From assembly GCA_016208495.1 (NCBI GenBank), contig JACQXX010000110.1:1-64000 (forward strand): a stretch of DNA of 64,000 nucleotides, given 5' to 3'. The position numbers and the translations under genes are program-made. Positions 7,762-16,473 of the stretch are shown piece after piece; positions within the stretch are counted from its first letter, which is position 1, and each line of letters begins with the position of its first letter. The notes under the pieces were generated by a model. That model saw nothing but the letters and a program-made list of their open reading frames with translations. It had not been told where the DNA came from and did not search any database. The stretch is from Acidobacteriota bacterium (GTDB lineage: Bacteria > Acidobacteriota > Blastocatellia > Chloracidobacteriales > Chloracidobacteriaceae).

Positions 7762-9006
7762 CTATTTCGCGGGTTCGCGGGTTTGCGGCTTGAGCGCCTG
7801 CATTCGCTGGCGGCTGGTGTCACTGGTGAGGGTTTTCAAAAACTCGACCAGATCATTCATTTGCGCATCAGTCATTTTGAGCGGACGCATGCCGCCATCC
7901 AGATTTGGATTGAGTTCTCCGCCCTTGTCATAAAACTTGACCACATCGAGGAGTGTTTTTTCCGACCCGTTGTGCATATAGGGGGCGGTCAATTCGATAT
8001 CGCGAAGCATGGACGTTTTAAATGCGCCAATGTCTTTGGGCTGTTTGGTGATGAGATAGCGGCCAAGTTCTGAAAAACCAGGCTGTAAGGCCAGTTCATC
8101 CACCACCAGGGCGCTGTCTTTGCCCTGGGCAATCAGTTGCCGGGATTTGCGGGCCAGGGCCGGGAAGTTTTGATCTTTGGCGGCAACGCCGATGTTGTGG
8201 AATTTGAAATCGGTGAAGAACGGATTTGATGGGTTGAAGGCATGGCACGAAATACAGCGTGCCTGGCCATTGTATAAATCCCAGCCGCGTTTGGCTGACT
8301 CGGAAATGGCGTTCTGGTCTCCGGCGATAAAGCGGTCAAATGGGGCATCACCCGAAAGCTGGGTTCGTTCAAACGAAGCAATCGCCCTGGCAATTGTGTC
8401 AATGGTAATGCCTTCATTGCCAAAGACTTTGGTGAATTCGGCTTTGTACTCGGGGACTTCTTTGACGCGCTCGACAACCTGCGCGTGATCTTTCATTCCC
8501 ATTTCAAGCGGGTTGATAAGCGGGAGTTTGGATTGTTCTTCAAGCGACGGTGCCCGGCCATCCCAGAACTGAACTTCATTAAACATGGCGTTGAGGATCG
8601 TCGGCGAGTTGCGAGCACCTTTTTTCAACTCGATACCGATGCCGACCATATTGCCATCGGCAAAACCCATCGCCGGGTCGTGGCAGGTGGCACAACTGAC
8701 CGTCCGATCAGATGACAGGCGTTTATCAAAGAAAAGCTTTTCACCCAGGGCAATCTTTTCAGGTGTCAGCGGGTTGTCTTTTGGAATTAAGGATTCAAAC
8801 AAATCCGCCGGGATTCCCTTGGGAATCGCAACGGGCAATTTTTGTGGAACTGAACCGGTGGCGGCATCAGTGTGCTTGCTGATTGAAGTAACTCCAACCG
8901 TAGCCAGTGCAAACACAACTAGAATGAAAACTTTCACCCACCATAGCCGGTGACGCGGCTGGGTAGAATCAAACCGCGATGTGAGCACCAGAAGTGTTTT
9001 GTGCAT
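7762..9006 (-). CDS. di-heme cytochrome c peroxidase (CcpA/MauG family)
   Basis: 414 residues from ATG 9006 (preceded by AAGGAG). After charged residues a hydrophobic segment VKVFILVVFALATVGVTSI forms a signal anchor or uncleaved signal peptide. Two heme-binding motifs are visible: CATCHDP at about residue 110 and CISCHAF at about 255. The stretch GARNSPTILNAMFNEVQFWDGRAPSLEEQ and the C-terminal LRDIELTAPYMHNGSEKTLLDVVKFYDKGG are typical of this family. It reduces peroxides using electrons from small cytochromes, or oxidises protein side chains as MauG does. First gene of the minus-strand operon; divergently placed from an ECF sigma factor. Confidence 0.92.
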   Translation of the reverse strand: MHKTLLVLTSRFDSTQPRHRLWWVKVFILVVFALATVGVTSISKHTDAATGSVPQKLPVAIPKGIPADLFESLIPKDNPLTPEKIALGEKLFFDKRLSSDRTVSCATCHDPAMGFADGNMVGIGIELKKGARNSPTILNAMFNEVQFWDGRAPSLEEQSKLPLINPLEMGMKDHAQVVERVKEVPEYKAEFTKVFGNEGITIDTIARAIASFERTQLSGDAPFDRFIAGDQNAISESAKRGWDLYNGQARCISCHAFNPSNPFFTDFKFHNIGVAAKDQNFPALARKSRQLIAQGKDSALVVDELALQPGFSELGRYLITKQPKDIGAFKTSMLRDIELTAPYMHNGSEKTLLDVVKFYDKGGELNPNLDGGMRPLKMTDAQMNDLVEFLKTLTSDTSRQRMQALKPQTREPAK

Positions 9007-9192
9007 AGCGGGCTCCTTCGTTGAAATATTTTGGACTGCGACGGCTTGACGCCGCTCTAGGGACTCAAACAAGTCGAGTGGAAGGGAGGAGATGACTTGT
9101 GTGAAGCTGGTCTGCGGGTAAGAACACCCGAGATGGAGGTTTATTCCGTCGAATTTGGAAAAAAGGGAAGGAATTTTTTCTCGGGTGAGGTG

Positions 9193-9303
9193 TTATATCA
9201 GTTTGAAGTCAGTAGTCAGTAGTCAGTAGTTCACTAAGTTTAGTTGGTTGAATCACTTGACTGTTTGCTCACACAAGGATTTCAGTGCAGATTGGTGGTA
9301 TGC
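9193..9303. repeat. dispersed ~100-bp element with 7-bp tandem core, copy
   Basis: Begins TATATCAGTTTG, carries AGTCAGT repeated about three and a half times at 9207-9230, continues TTCACTAAGTTTAGTTGGTTGAATCACTTGACTG and ends near GATTGGTGGTAT. The same order recurs at 24525-24624 and 51937-52033, and inverted at 20490-20577. It lies between the divergent peroxidase operon and sigma-factor gene, so it may influence their promoters. Confidence 0.7.
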
Positions 9304-9337
9304 TGCCAGTCACCTTCTTTCACATCACAGGCCGGAA

Positions 9338-9895
9338 ATGAAATCAGACCCGACGCAATCTTCCCAATTTAGTCAGTCAGCGTTGGAGCACCTGGATGCG
9401 CTCTACGGCTTTGCCATGGCTTTGACCCGCAACCAGACTGAGGCGGAAGATCTGGTCCAGGAAACCTACCTCCGGGCCGCCCGGGCATTTGGACGATTGC
9501 TCCCTGACAGCAATCTGAAAAGCTGGTTGTTTGCCATCATGCGCAATATCTGGCTCAATCAGATCCGTCATCATCGGAGCGGTCCGCAGTTTGTGGAACT
9601 GGATGCCGAGGAAGATTCCCGCCGTGACTGGCTTGATTCCGAGCAGAGCAACCCGCACCTGCGACTGGTTCAGAAAATTGAACGTGAACAGGTGCAAACC
9701 GCCATCAGCCGACTTTCAGAGACCCATCGCGAAGTGGTGGTCTTGCGCGACATCGAAGGGTTCAGCTATCAACAAATTGCCAGCATTCTGCAATGTCCGA
9801 TTGGGACGGTGATGTCCCGGCTTGGACGTGCCAGAGAACAGCTTCGATTGTTGCTGAGCCCTTCAGACATGAATCCGTCTCCTGGTGAAAGGTAA
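9338..9895 (+). CDS. ECF-type RNA polymerase sigma factor
   Basis: 185 residues from ATG 9338; the frame opens at 9248 but the extra 30 residues come from repeat DNA. Region 2 is clear (LDALYGFAMALTRNQTEAEDLVQETYLRAARAF, then LKSWLFAIMRNIWLNQIR) and region 4 is a helix-turn-helix (LSETHREVVVLRDIEGFSYQQIASILQCPIGTVMSRLGRAREQL). It recruits RNA polymerase to stress or envelope promoters and should be held inactive by the membrane anti-sigma gene that follows directly. Divergent from the heme peroxidase operon, a plausible target. Confidence 0.93.
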   Translation: MKSDPTQSSQFSQSALEHLDALYGFAMALTRNQTEAEDLVQETYLRAARAFGRLLPDSNLKSWLFAIMRNIWLNQIRHHRSGPQFVELDAEEDSRRDWLDSEQSNPHLRLVQKIEREQVQTAISRLSETHREVVVLRDIEGFSYQQIASILQCPIGTVMSRLGRAREQLRLLLSPSDMNPSPGER

Positions 9896-9911
9896 TCTGG
9901 TATTTTCAGCG

Positions 9912-10823
9912 ATGACTCAGTGTGACCGATTTCGAGATCAAATCAGCTTTTACCTGGATGAAGAACTGGGCGAACCAGAACGCGCGCAGCTTGCCGACCA
10001 TCTGGGTCAATGCGAGTCGTGCCACAAGGTGTTTGAGCAAGAACAGCAGTTTCTGGCGCACATTCGTGCCTGCCAGCCGCTCTACCGGGTCAGCTCCAAT
10101 TTTCGAGCCAAAATCGAACAGACCATTTCCGAAGTTTCAGCCCCGCACCGGGCACCGGCGTCGCTTCGGGACCGAATCCAAAAATCAATGGACGTTCACA
10201 ACAGTTCGCCAACGAGTTCCTTCTGGAACTGGAAGCCGCTGGCCGTGGTCGCATCAATTCTGGTGATGGTGCTGATTGGGATTTGGGTTTTGGGATTGCT
10301 CCCAATAAATCGCCTGATGCCAACCCCTTCGGAATTTGCCCGAATGGCGGTTGATACGCATGTTCGCCGGTTGCGCGGGCAGCTTCCGCTTGAAATCACG
10401 ACTGCTTCGCCCGATCAAATCTCAGCCTGGTTTGCCGGGAAAGTCGCGTTCCAATTGAAGTTGCCAAATTATCAGGAATCTTCAGGCCAAACGAGACTAT
10501 ACCAGCTCGAAGGCGCCCGCCTGGTCGGGTTTAAAAATGATTATGCGGCGTTTGTCGCCTATGAAATGCAGCACCGTCCGATCACGCTCGTGGTGACAGC
10601 CAATTCAGTCGTGATGCCGTCAGGCGGCGAAGAAATCAAATCAAAGGGGATTACTTTTCACTGTGATTCGATCAATGGGTTGAAGGTGATTTCGTGGGCT
10701 GATCGCGGGTTGACCTATGCCCTGGTTTCCGATCTTGAAGAACGCGGGCAGGATTCGTGTTTTGTCTGCCACACTGGCACCAAGGATCGTGATTTCATCG
10801 AGAATTTGAAGCTGGCAAAATAA
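9912..10823 (+). CDS. zinc-finger transmembrane anti-sigma factor with C-terminal CxxCH motif
   Basis: 303 residues from ATG 9912, 16 bases after the sigma gene stop. The cytoplasmic N-terminus has the zf-HC2 motif HLGQCESCHKV (H-x3-C-x2-C, about residues 33-42) used by zinc anti-sigma factors to bind ECF sigma. One membrane segment, WKPLAVVASILVMVLIGIWVLGLLPI, lies at about residues 110-135. The extracytoplasmic part ends with GQDSCFVCHTGTKDRDF. CFVCH fits the covalent heme c attachment pattern, unusual for an anti-sigma factor, and it faces the compartment where heme c is attached. Together with the neighbouring cytochromes this suggests a redox- or heme-sensing switch (inference). Confidence 0.88.
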   Translation: MTQCDRFRDQISFYLDEELGEPERAQLADHLGQCESCHKVFEQEQQFLAHIRACQPLYRVSSNFRAKIEQTISEVSAPHRAPASLRDRIQKSMDVHNSSPTSSFWNWKPLAVVASILVMVLIGIWVLGLLPINRLMPTPSEFARMAVDTHVRRLRGQLPLEITTASPDQISAWFAGKVAFQLKLPNYQESSGQTRLYQLEGARLVGFKNDYAAFVAYEMQHRPITLVVTANSVVMPSGGEEIKSKGITFHCDSINGLKVISWADRGLTYALVSDLEERGQDSCFVCHTGTKDRDFIENLKLAK

Positions 10824-10828
10824 TGTCA

Positions 10829-11015
10829 GTTTATGGTCAGTAGTCAGTGGTTAGTAGTTGATAAGTCAGTAGTCAGTAGTCAGCAGACAAAACTCAGATT
10901 GTTGAATCCGTGGAATTCTTGAAAAGGATTGTTCCTAAATAACTCAAAAAGAACCAAATAGACTTGATAGATAATTCAAAATTCCAACACTCAGCTACTG
11001 ACTACTGACTACTGA
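10829..11015. repeat. 7-bp tandem repeats (GTCAGTA type) in intergenic region
   Basis: Two degenerate AGTCAGT tracts (10829-10883) and an inverted ACTGACT tract (10985-11012) flank about 100 bases of AT-rich DNA. The opposed tracts can pair into a long imperfect hairpin between the convergent anti-sigma and VOC genes. Confidence 0.7.
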
Positions 11016-11456
11016 CTACAAACTGGTATTGGTTAAAAATTCAATGTACTGAGCTGTCATTTCCGGTGTGGTGAACTCAATCAAGATTCGGTTCTCGACC
11101 CAAAACTCAATCAACTCAAAGGGGCCACGATGGCACCGCTCGGTTTTCCATCCTTCACGCTCGCCAATCTGTACAATGTGATTACAGGGTGCCGTCACTG
11201 AAATAAGGGCATGACTGGCTGAATATGGTGAACCGGGCTGGGTTTGGATAAACGTTGGAATCCCATCTCCAGGTTGAAGTTCCGTACCGTACGGCATCAC
11301 CTCAATAAAAGAACCGTACTCATCTCTAGCCAGTACAAACCAGGAATCGGACGGGAATTCAGGCGGTGCTGGAGCCACTTGACCACCAATGACTTCTGCC
11401 AGGATATCGGCAACTTTTCGGGTATTTTTTGCTGAAATCGAAATATGATGAATCAT
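11016..11456 (-). CDS. VOC-family (glyoxalase/bleomycin-resistance-like) protein
   Basis: 146 residues. It opens MIHHISISAKNTRKVADILAEVIGG, the first strand-helix of the vicinal-oxygen-chelate fold with a possible His metal ligand, and ends with ELIEFWVENRILIEFTTPEMTAQYIEFL, containing a Glu at the usual position of the last ligand. Cytoplasmic, single-gene unit. The reaction cannot be told from sequence: family members include lyases, dioxygenases and drug-binding proteins. The last codons are close to a tandem-repeat tract. A MITE copy lies just upstream of its start. Confidence 0.65.
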   Translation of the reverse strand: MIHHISISAKNTRKVADILAEVIGGQVAPAPPEFPSDSWFVLARDEYGSFIEVMPYGTELQPGDGIPTFIQTQPGSPYSASHALISVTAPCNHIVQIGEREGWKTERCHRGPFELIEFWVENRILIEFTTPEMTAQYIEFLTNTSL

Positions 11457-11480
11457 TGTTACAATCCTTTTGTGCGATGG

Positions 11481-11595
11481 TAAGTACTCTGTCGTAAGTT
11501 TCCTGAGATATTGAATTTGGTAAGTGTTTGATTCTTTTCGTGTTTTTCGTGTTTTTCGTGGTTAAAATGTCTTGGAATTTTCGGTAAAGTACTTA
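11481..11595. mobile_element. MITE-like element, copy 2
   Basis: Begins TAAGTACTCT and ends AAAGTACTTA (inverted repeats with mismatches), 115 bp, same interior as copy 1 in the same orientation (TTTCCTGAGATATTG, TTTTTCGTG repeats, GTTAAAATGTCT). It lies upstream of the VOC gene and may separate it from its promoter. Confidence 0.85.
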
Positions 11596-11977
11596 TTTAA
11601 TCTTGATTGAGCTGAGATAGCCTTATTGGTTTTGCCAGGTATAGCCTTTCAGAAAAAGGTTCAGCATATCGTCTTGAGACGAGAGGTTTTTTCTTCCGTC
11701 CCACCCAGCGCGTCTCACGCCTGAAGGCGTTACTTCGGAACAGAAATATTTATCTGAAAAGTCATTCATGTCGTTTTCAACGACGCCCAGAAACAATGAA
11801 AAACAAGATGGGCAGCGGTTCAGTCAGGTATTTTTCAGAGGAGCTATAGATGGCTGTAGCAGAGTCTTTTGAAGGAAATTTCCGTTGCGGAAAGGTTGGG
11901 ATTTGCCTGGAAGATGATGGAGAGTGGCCAACTCTTTATGGATAAAGGGCATTCCAGGCTGGTTCTGACCTCAGGGA
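11596..11977. other. intergenic, no gene recognised
   Basis: No coding pattern in either strand. One short palindrome, GCCTGAAGGC, near 11721, and the words TTTCCGTTGCGGAAAGG near 11879 that also occur at the edge of the GC-rich element at 2270. Otherwise nothing seen. Confidence 0.4.
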
Positions 11978-13354
11978 TTATCTGAATCCATTGCGAACTG
12001 CTGTCATCCAGAGTTCATTTTTCGGCTGCAATGCGATAATTGCCCGGGGTTCAACGGTTTGATGTGGAACCAACTGAAGTCGCCACTGTTGGGCCAGGGT
12101 TGCGATCAGGAGCACCCCTTCCATTCGGGCAAAGCTTTCGCCAATACAAACGCGTGCCCCGCCGCCAAACGGAAAGAAAGAAAACTTTGGGCGTTCGGCT
12201 CTGGCTTCGGGTGTCCATCGGTCCGGATCAAAACGGAATGGGTCAGGAAAGTACCGTGGATCGTGGTGCATCACCCAGGGACTGAGCACAATGGTGGCTC
12301 CCGCAGGAATGTGATAGCCGCCGATGTCAAACCCGTTGATTGCCCGTCGGCCCAGCGCCCAGGCTGGTGGATACATCCGCATGGCCTCATTGAAAACCAT
12401 TTCGGCGTACCGCAGGTTTGGCAAATCTTCAAAGGTTGGAGCTCTACCCTTGAGAACCTGGTCAATCTCGGTCTGGAGCGCCGCTTCAGCCGCCGGATTT
12501 TGTGAGAGCAAATACCACGTCCAGGTCAAGGCATGGGCTGTCGTCCCGTGCCCCGCCAGAAAGATGGTCATTGCTTCGTCGCGCAACTGACGGTCATTCA
12601 TTCCGCTGCCGTCGCCTTCTTCGTCGCGGGCAAAGACCAGCATCGAAAGCAAGTCACCGTGGTCGTTGCCGTTGAGCCGTCGTTCTGAAATCAGGCGATA
12701 GATCACGCTGTCGAGCATCTCAATTGCCCGCCAAAGCCGAATATTGGACGGGAGCGGCAATTTGTCGAGCCATTCGGCAAACGGCAGCAGCAACCGGTTG
12801 AAATTTTGCTCAATGACATTGAGAGCGGCACCAATGTCTTCGGCATCGCCCTCAACATCAGTGTCAAAGAGGGTTTTGCCAACGACAGCCAGTGTCAATC
12901 GCATCATTTCTTTCCTCATGTCGAGCCGGTCACCATCCTGCCACCGGGCTCGCATCCGTTGGGCCTGTTCAACCATCACGGTGCCATACGCGGCAATGCG
13001 CTGGCGGTGAAAAGCTGGTTGTGAAAGTCGGCGCTGACGGCGCCAGAATTCACCTTCACTGGTTAATAGTCCTTTTCCCAGAAACACTTTTGTGCGTTCG
13101 ACCCCCCGACTCTTAATAAAATTCTGGTTGCCGGTCATCAATACATCGCGAATGTAATCAGGGTGATTGAGAAGGTAAATCCGCTGATTCCAAAATTTCA
13201 GATGGACGATATCGCCGTGCTCAAGGGCCACAGCTCGCAGAAAATCGAGTGGGTCACGACGAAAATCTAAAAAACTCCCAAAAAATGGGATCCCTTTTGG
13301 TCCTGGAGGAAGCTTAATCCCGGCTGGTTGGGAAATATCCAGGGATACACTCAT
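11978..13354 (-). CDS. cytochrome P450
   Basis: 458 residues, full family length. The oxygen-binding I-helix motif is FLAGHGTTAHAL at about residue 270, the ExxR pair is FNEAMRMYPPAW, and the heme-thiolate loop is FFPFGGGARVCIGESFARMEG at about residue 400, all intact. The N-terminus lacks a membrane anchor but has the proline-rich hinge KLPPGPKGIPFFGS of class II-like P450s. It inserts one oxygen atom into an organic substrate using electrons from a ferredoxin or flavoprotein, none of which is encoded nearby. Substrate unknown; LxPPGPKG-type bacterial P450s often act on fatty acids or terpenes. Confidence 0.95.
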   Translation of the reverse strand: MSVSLDISQPAGIKLPPGPKGIPFFGSFLDFRRDPLDFLRAVALEHGDIVHLKFWNQRIYLLNHPDYIRDVLMTGNQNFIKSRGVERTKVFLGKGLLTSEGEFWRRQRRLSQPAFHRQRIAAYGTVMVEQAQRMRARWQDGDRLDMRKEMMRLTLAVVGKTLFDTDVEGDAEDIGAALNVIEQNFNRLLLPFAEWLDKLPLPSNIRLWRAIEMLDSVIYRLISERRLNGNDHGDLLSMLVFARDEEGDGSGMNDRQLRDEAMTIFLAGHGTTAHALTWTWYLLSQNPAAEAALQTEIDQVLKGRAPTFEDLPNLRYAEMVFNEAMRMYPPAWALGRRAINGFDIGGYHIPAGATIVLSPWVMHHDPRYFPDPFRFDPDRWTPEARAERPKFSFFPFGGGARVCIGESFARMEGVLLIATLAQQWRLQLVPHQTVEPRAIIALQPKNELWMTAVRNGFR

Positions 13355-13436
13355 TGTGAAAGTCTCCTTTCATTTCAGGTGACGAGAACAGTTATTGAAA
13401 TAAGCGTTTTTTTGAGCTTTGTATCTGCATCGGACA

Positions 13437-14813
13437 TTACTCTGTCTTGAATCCATACAAATTGATCGTGTTTTCACGCAGCACCATTCTGGCCAGTTTC
13501 AGGGCTTGATCCCTTGTGATTTCACCCTCGTTCATCATATCGGTGAGAGCCATCCCAAGTGCCTGCCGGCTGGTTTTCGTGGTAAGCCAGCCGGTTTCCT
13601 CCCATCCAATCTCTGGAACCAGACCAAAGGCATCTGTCCCAAACAACACTTTTTCCGGGACAAACTCCAGCCATTGACGGATCACCAGACTTAATTCGTG
13701 CGGTTGACGGAGAAATGTCTGAGCGGAAAAATCTACATAGACGTTCGGTTTTGTAAGTAAGGCCGTTGTCTGTGTAGAAAAGGGCCAGCCGCCATGCACC
13801 AGCACAAAATTTGTCTTGCGCAAAGTCGGATCATTGAGGGCAGACTCAAGCAAAAGCGGATTGGATCCGGTAACATTGAAATAGGCACCAATACCAATCC
13901 CTGTGTGAATATGGACGGCAAGACCAAGGCGGCCTGCTTCTCGTGCGATGGAACGGAAAAGGTAATCTTGCAGTATTTTGTATTCGGTAGCCGGTGGCTC
14001 ACCACCTCTGACATAGTTTGCATAGATTCTTTTGGCGTCAGCTTCATCGGCATCTGCAAAGTCCAGAGTACGGAGATAAGCCGCTTCAAATTTGACCCCT
14101 ACGACACCATCGCGTTTTTGTTGTTCCAGAATGGGAGTCACAACCGTTGCCAAATACTTATCCAACGTCGCCGGCAATGATTTAATTCCTAGACTGGCAA
14201 GATAGTTTTTTAAAAGGCGCTCTTCATCAAGGTAGAAAGAACAATAATCGGAATTGATGTTTCGTGCCGCTTTTGTGCTCAGGGGGAGCAGTAAGGCATC
14301 AACAAAGCTGACCCACCTGAAACGTGGTGATTGAAGACCAGTCCCCATGGCTACCCGGTTGGCAAACATGGTTTCAATCCCCAACTGATCAAGCACCCAG
14401 GCTGGATACATATCACCCTGTTTGCTCATTACCTGTCGTCTCAATTCCTTCAATTCACGCAAATGTGCTTCAGTTGCATCGGTGTAAGGATACCCATAGA
14501 GAGCCTTCCAGGCTGCAATATATTCGGGGTTATCTGGACGCAAGCGTACAGGGAGGGGAAACGGTTCAATGCCCTCAAGCGTGAGCGCATCTGATTCATT
14601 GTCCCCCTCGCCGTCCTTCACCAGCCGCATCGGATGGGCATGGTGGTCAATCGCTTTGATCTGTTTGATCGCAGCCAGCAATGCTGGATCGGGAGTTGTG
14701 TGCGCGGCTGGTTGATTTGAGGTGCGAGCATTGGCCAAATTCAGCATCAGAACTGGCAGTGCCAGTACCAGTGTGACGAACAAACGTGGCAATGAGGAAG
14801 GATTTGAGTTCAT
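13437..14813 (-). CDS. secreted amidohydrolase-superfamily protein
   Basis: 458 residues with signal peptide (LPRLFVTLVLALPVLMLNLANA). Metal-site motifs of the TIM-barrel amidohydrolases appear in order: IKAIDHHAHPMR (H-x-H, about residue 55), the barrel strand LAVHIHTGIG, FVLVHGGWPF and, near the C-terminus, VLFGTDAFGLVPEIGWEE with the catalytic Asp. This is closest to the amidohydrolase-2 group (decarboxylases, lactonases, metal-dependent hydrolases). It acts outside the cytoplasm; substrate unknown. The amine oxidase gene lies directly upstream on the same strand with about 40 bases between, so both may process related nitrogen compounds (inference). Confidence 0.85.
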   Translation of the reverse strand: MNSNPSSLPRLFVTLVLALPVLMLNLANARTSNQPAAHTTPDPALLAAIKQIKAIDHHAHPMRLVKDGEGDNESDALTLEGIEPFPLPVRLRPDNPEYIAAWKALYGYPYTDATEAHLRELKELRRQVMSKQGDMYPAWVLDQLGIETMFANRVAMGTGLQSPRFRWVSFVDALLLPLSTKAARNINSDYCSFYLDEERLLKNYLASLGIKSLPATLDKYLATVVTPILEQQKRDGVVGVKFEAAYLRTLDFADADEADAKRIYANYVRGGEPPATEYKILQDYLFRSIAREAGRLGLAVHIHTGIGIGAYFNVTGSNPLLLESALNDPTLRKTNFVLVHGGWPFSTQTTALLTKPNVYVDFSAQTFLRQPHELSLVIRQWLEFVPEKVLFGTDAFGLVPEIGWEETGWLTTKTSRQALGMALTDMMNEGEITRDQALKLARMVLRENTINLYGFKTE

Positions 14814-14853
14814 GGCAATGGGTATTTTTTCCTATAAGGTTTGGGATTGAATT

Positions 14854-16317
14854 TCAGGGAGCCAGGATGATTTCCTGTGTCACACGATTGCCCGAATCGA
14901 GCGCCCCTTGCATCCAGCCGGGCCACATTGAGGTGTGCTCTCCGGCGAAATATACTCGACCTTCTGGTCGCGCAATGTGAGGGAAAAGTGAAAACATTTC
15001 CCCAGGCTTCAAGATCGAATAGGCACCACACGCCCACTGGTCTTCATCCCAGCAATAACTCACGCCGCTTTCCAGGGTCTCGCTCAGTCCTGGGAAGACT
15101 TGCTCAAGCTGGTTGCTCACAGCCGAAATCCGGTCTTTTTCAGAAAGCGCCGACAGTTGCCGGGCTTGAACGCCTGAACGGTAAGAAACGAGTATTCCCC
15201 GTTTGCCCGTCTGGTCAAATGTCGGATGCCAGATTTCTTCAGGTAGATCAGTCCTGGCAAAACCACTTACCCCTTCTTTTTCCCAACTCCGCTGGTTTGT
15301 TTGAAGGAAGACCCGCGTAACCGAGTCGTAAGCATGGTGATTGATTGCCTGCTGTTTGTCGCTTGAAAATGGTGGGGAAATTTCGATGCGCCGCAGGGTC
15401 GTGAACGGAGTGGCACACACCAGATAGTCTGTCGAAAGCTGGCGTGTGGTTCCAGCCTGATGATATGTGATGGTCACGCTTTGGCGGTCGTGCTCAATCC
15501 GGACAACCTCAGCGCCATAATGAATTTTCGTAGCCAGCCGCTTTGCAAATGCTTTGGGAAGCAGATCGTTTCCGCCTTTAATTTTATAGTCCAGTTTTTG
15601 GTCTTTCAGGAGCGCTGCTTCGCGTAACCACCACAAGGCTGAAATCTGGTCGTCTTCCGGTTTGTAGTAAGGCATTTCCAACAGTGCAATCGCATCGGAT
15701 GAGGCCCCACACTCACGCAAAAGTTCTGCAAATGTCAGGCGATCAAATTTTCTGAGCGATTCAGAAAGCCAACCTTTCGTTTTAGGACGTCCAATTTCAG
15801 TTAAGACAGGTGTGACATAGCGCTCCCACAGGCCAGGTACGCCACCTTTCCTCTCTTCTGGTTTGAGCGACAAAGGTAAACTTGAAAGCTCAATATGCCT
15901 GCCAGCAGGAACCTTTATTCGTTTCCCTCTGAGATAAGAAGTATCGGATTGCCCGTAAGGCGAAAATGGAACCAGTGTCAGACCAAAGAGACGAGCATAT
16001 CTGATTGTTTGGTAATGAATGTCTGGAATGTGAGCCGCACCGGCTTCGGCATACAGCCCATCGGAGAACGGCTCCCGCAACGTGTAAACCCGGCCCCCGG
16101 CACGTGTGCGGGCTTCAAGTACCATCACGTCGTGGCCAGCCTGGGTAAGTTCATAAGCGGCTGACAGCCCCGCCAATCCAGCACCGATGATTACAATTCT
16201 CTTTCGCGTGCTGGGCCGGTGATGTTTTTGTGCGCCGGAAACACTGACGCTTGAAGGAAAAAGGGCCGCCAGTGCAGCGTGTTTGAGGAATTCTCTTCGG
16301 TTAATTGGGTTTTTCAT
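14854..16317 (-). CDS. flavin monoamine oxidase, Tat-exported
   Basis: 487 residues from ATG 16317; an earlier start at 16356 is possible. NRREFLKHAALAALF is a twin-arginine signal. The FAD dinucleotide motif IVIIGAGLAGLSAAYELTQAGHDVMVLEARTRAGGRV is complete, and the C-terminal FAD-binding motif GRVYFAGEHTSMWPGWMQGALDSGNRVTQEI is typical of monoamine/L-amino-acid oxidases. It oxidises amines with O2 to aldehyde or keto acid, ammonia and H2O2. It precedes the secreted amidohydrolase on the same strand. Confidence 0.92.
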   Translation of the reverse strand: MKNPINRREFLKHAALAALFPSSVSVSGAQKHHRPSTRKRIVIIGAGLAGLSAAYELTQAGHDVMVLEARTRAGGRVYTLREPFSDGLYAEAGAAHIPDIHYQTIRYARLFGLTLVPFSPYGQSDTSYLRGKRIKVPAGRHIELSSLPLSLKPEERKGGVPGLWERYVTPVLTEIGRPKTKGWLSESLRKFDRLTFAELLRECGASSDAIALLEMPYYKPEDDQISALWWLREAALLKDQKLDYKIKGGNDLLPKAFAKRLATKIHYGAEVVRIEHDRQSVTITYHQAGTTRQLSTDYLVCATPFTTLRRIEISPPFSSDKQQAINHHAYDSVTRVFLQTNQRSWEKEGVSGFARTDLPEEIWHPTFDQTGKRGILVSYRSGVQARQLSALSEKDRISAVSNQLEQVFPGLSETLESGVSYCWDEDQWACGAYSILKPGEMFSLFPHIARPEGRVYFAGEHTSMWPGWMQGALDSGNRVTQEIILAP

Positions 16318-16473
16318 TATGTTTTTTTGGTCAGAAGTGGTGGCGGTTGCCATCACTCCAGCTCTCTGGCCAAATTGGTGCTGCCGCCTTTGGTGTGGCC
16401 GGCTGCTGGGTAAAGAGTTACCCCTCGAAACAAGGTTGAATGCGAACCAATTTTCGTCTTTGGATGAAAGTTC

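Noticed and set aside
7510-8073. 187-codon plus-strand frame
   Set aside because: Antisense to the peroxidase and phosphoesterase genes, whose motifs are unambiguous.
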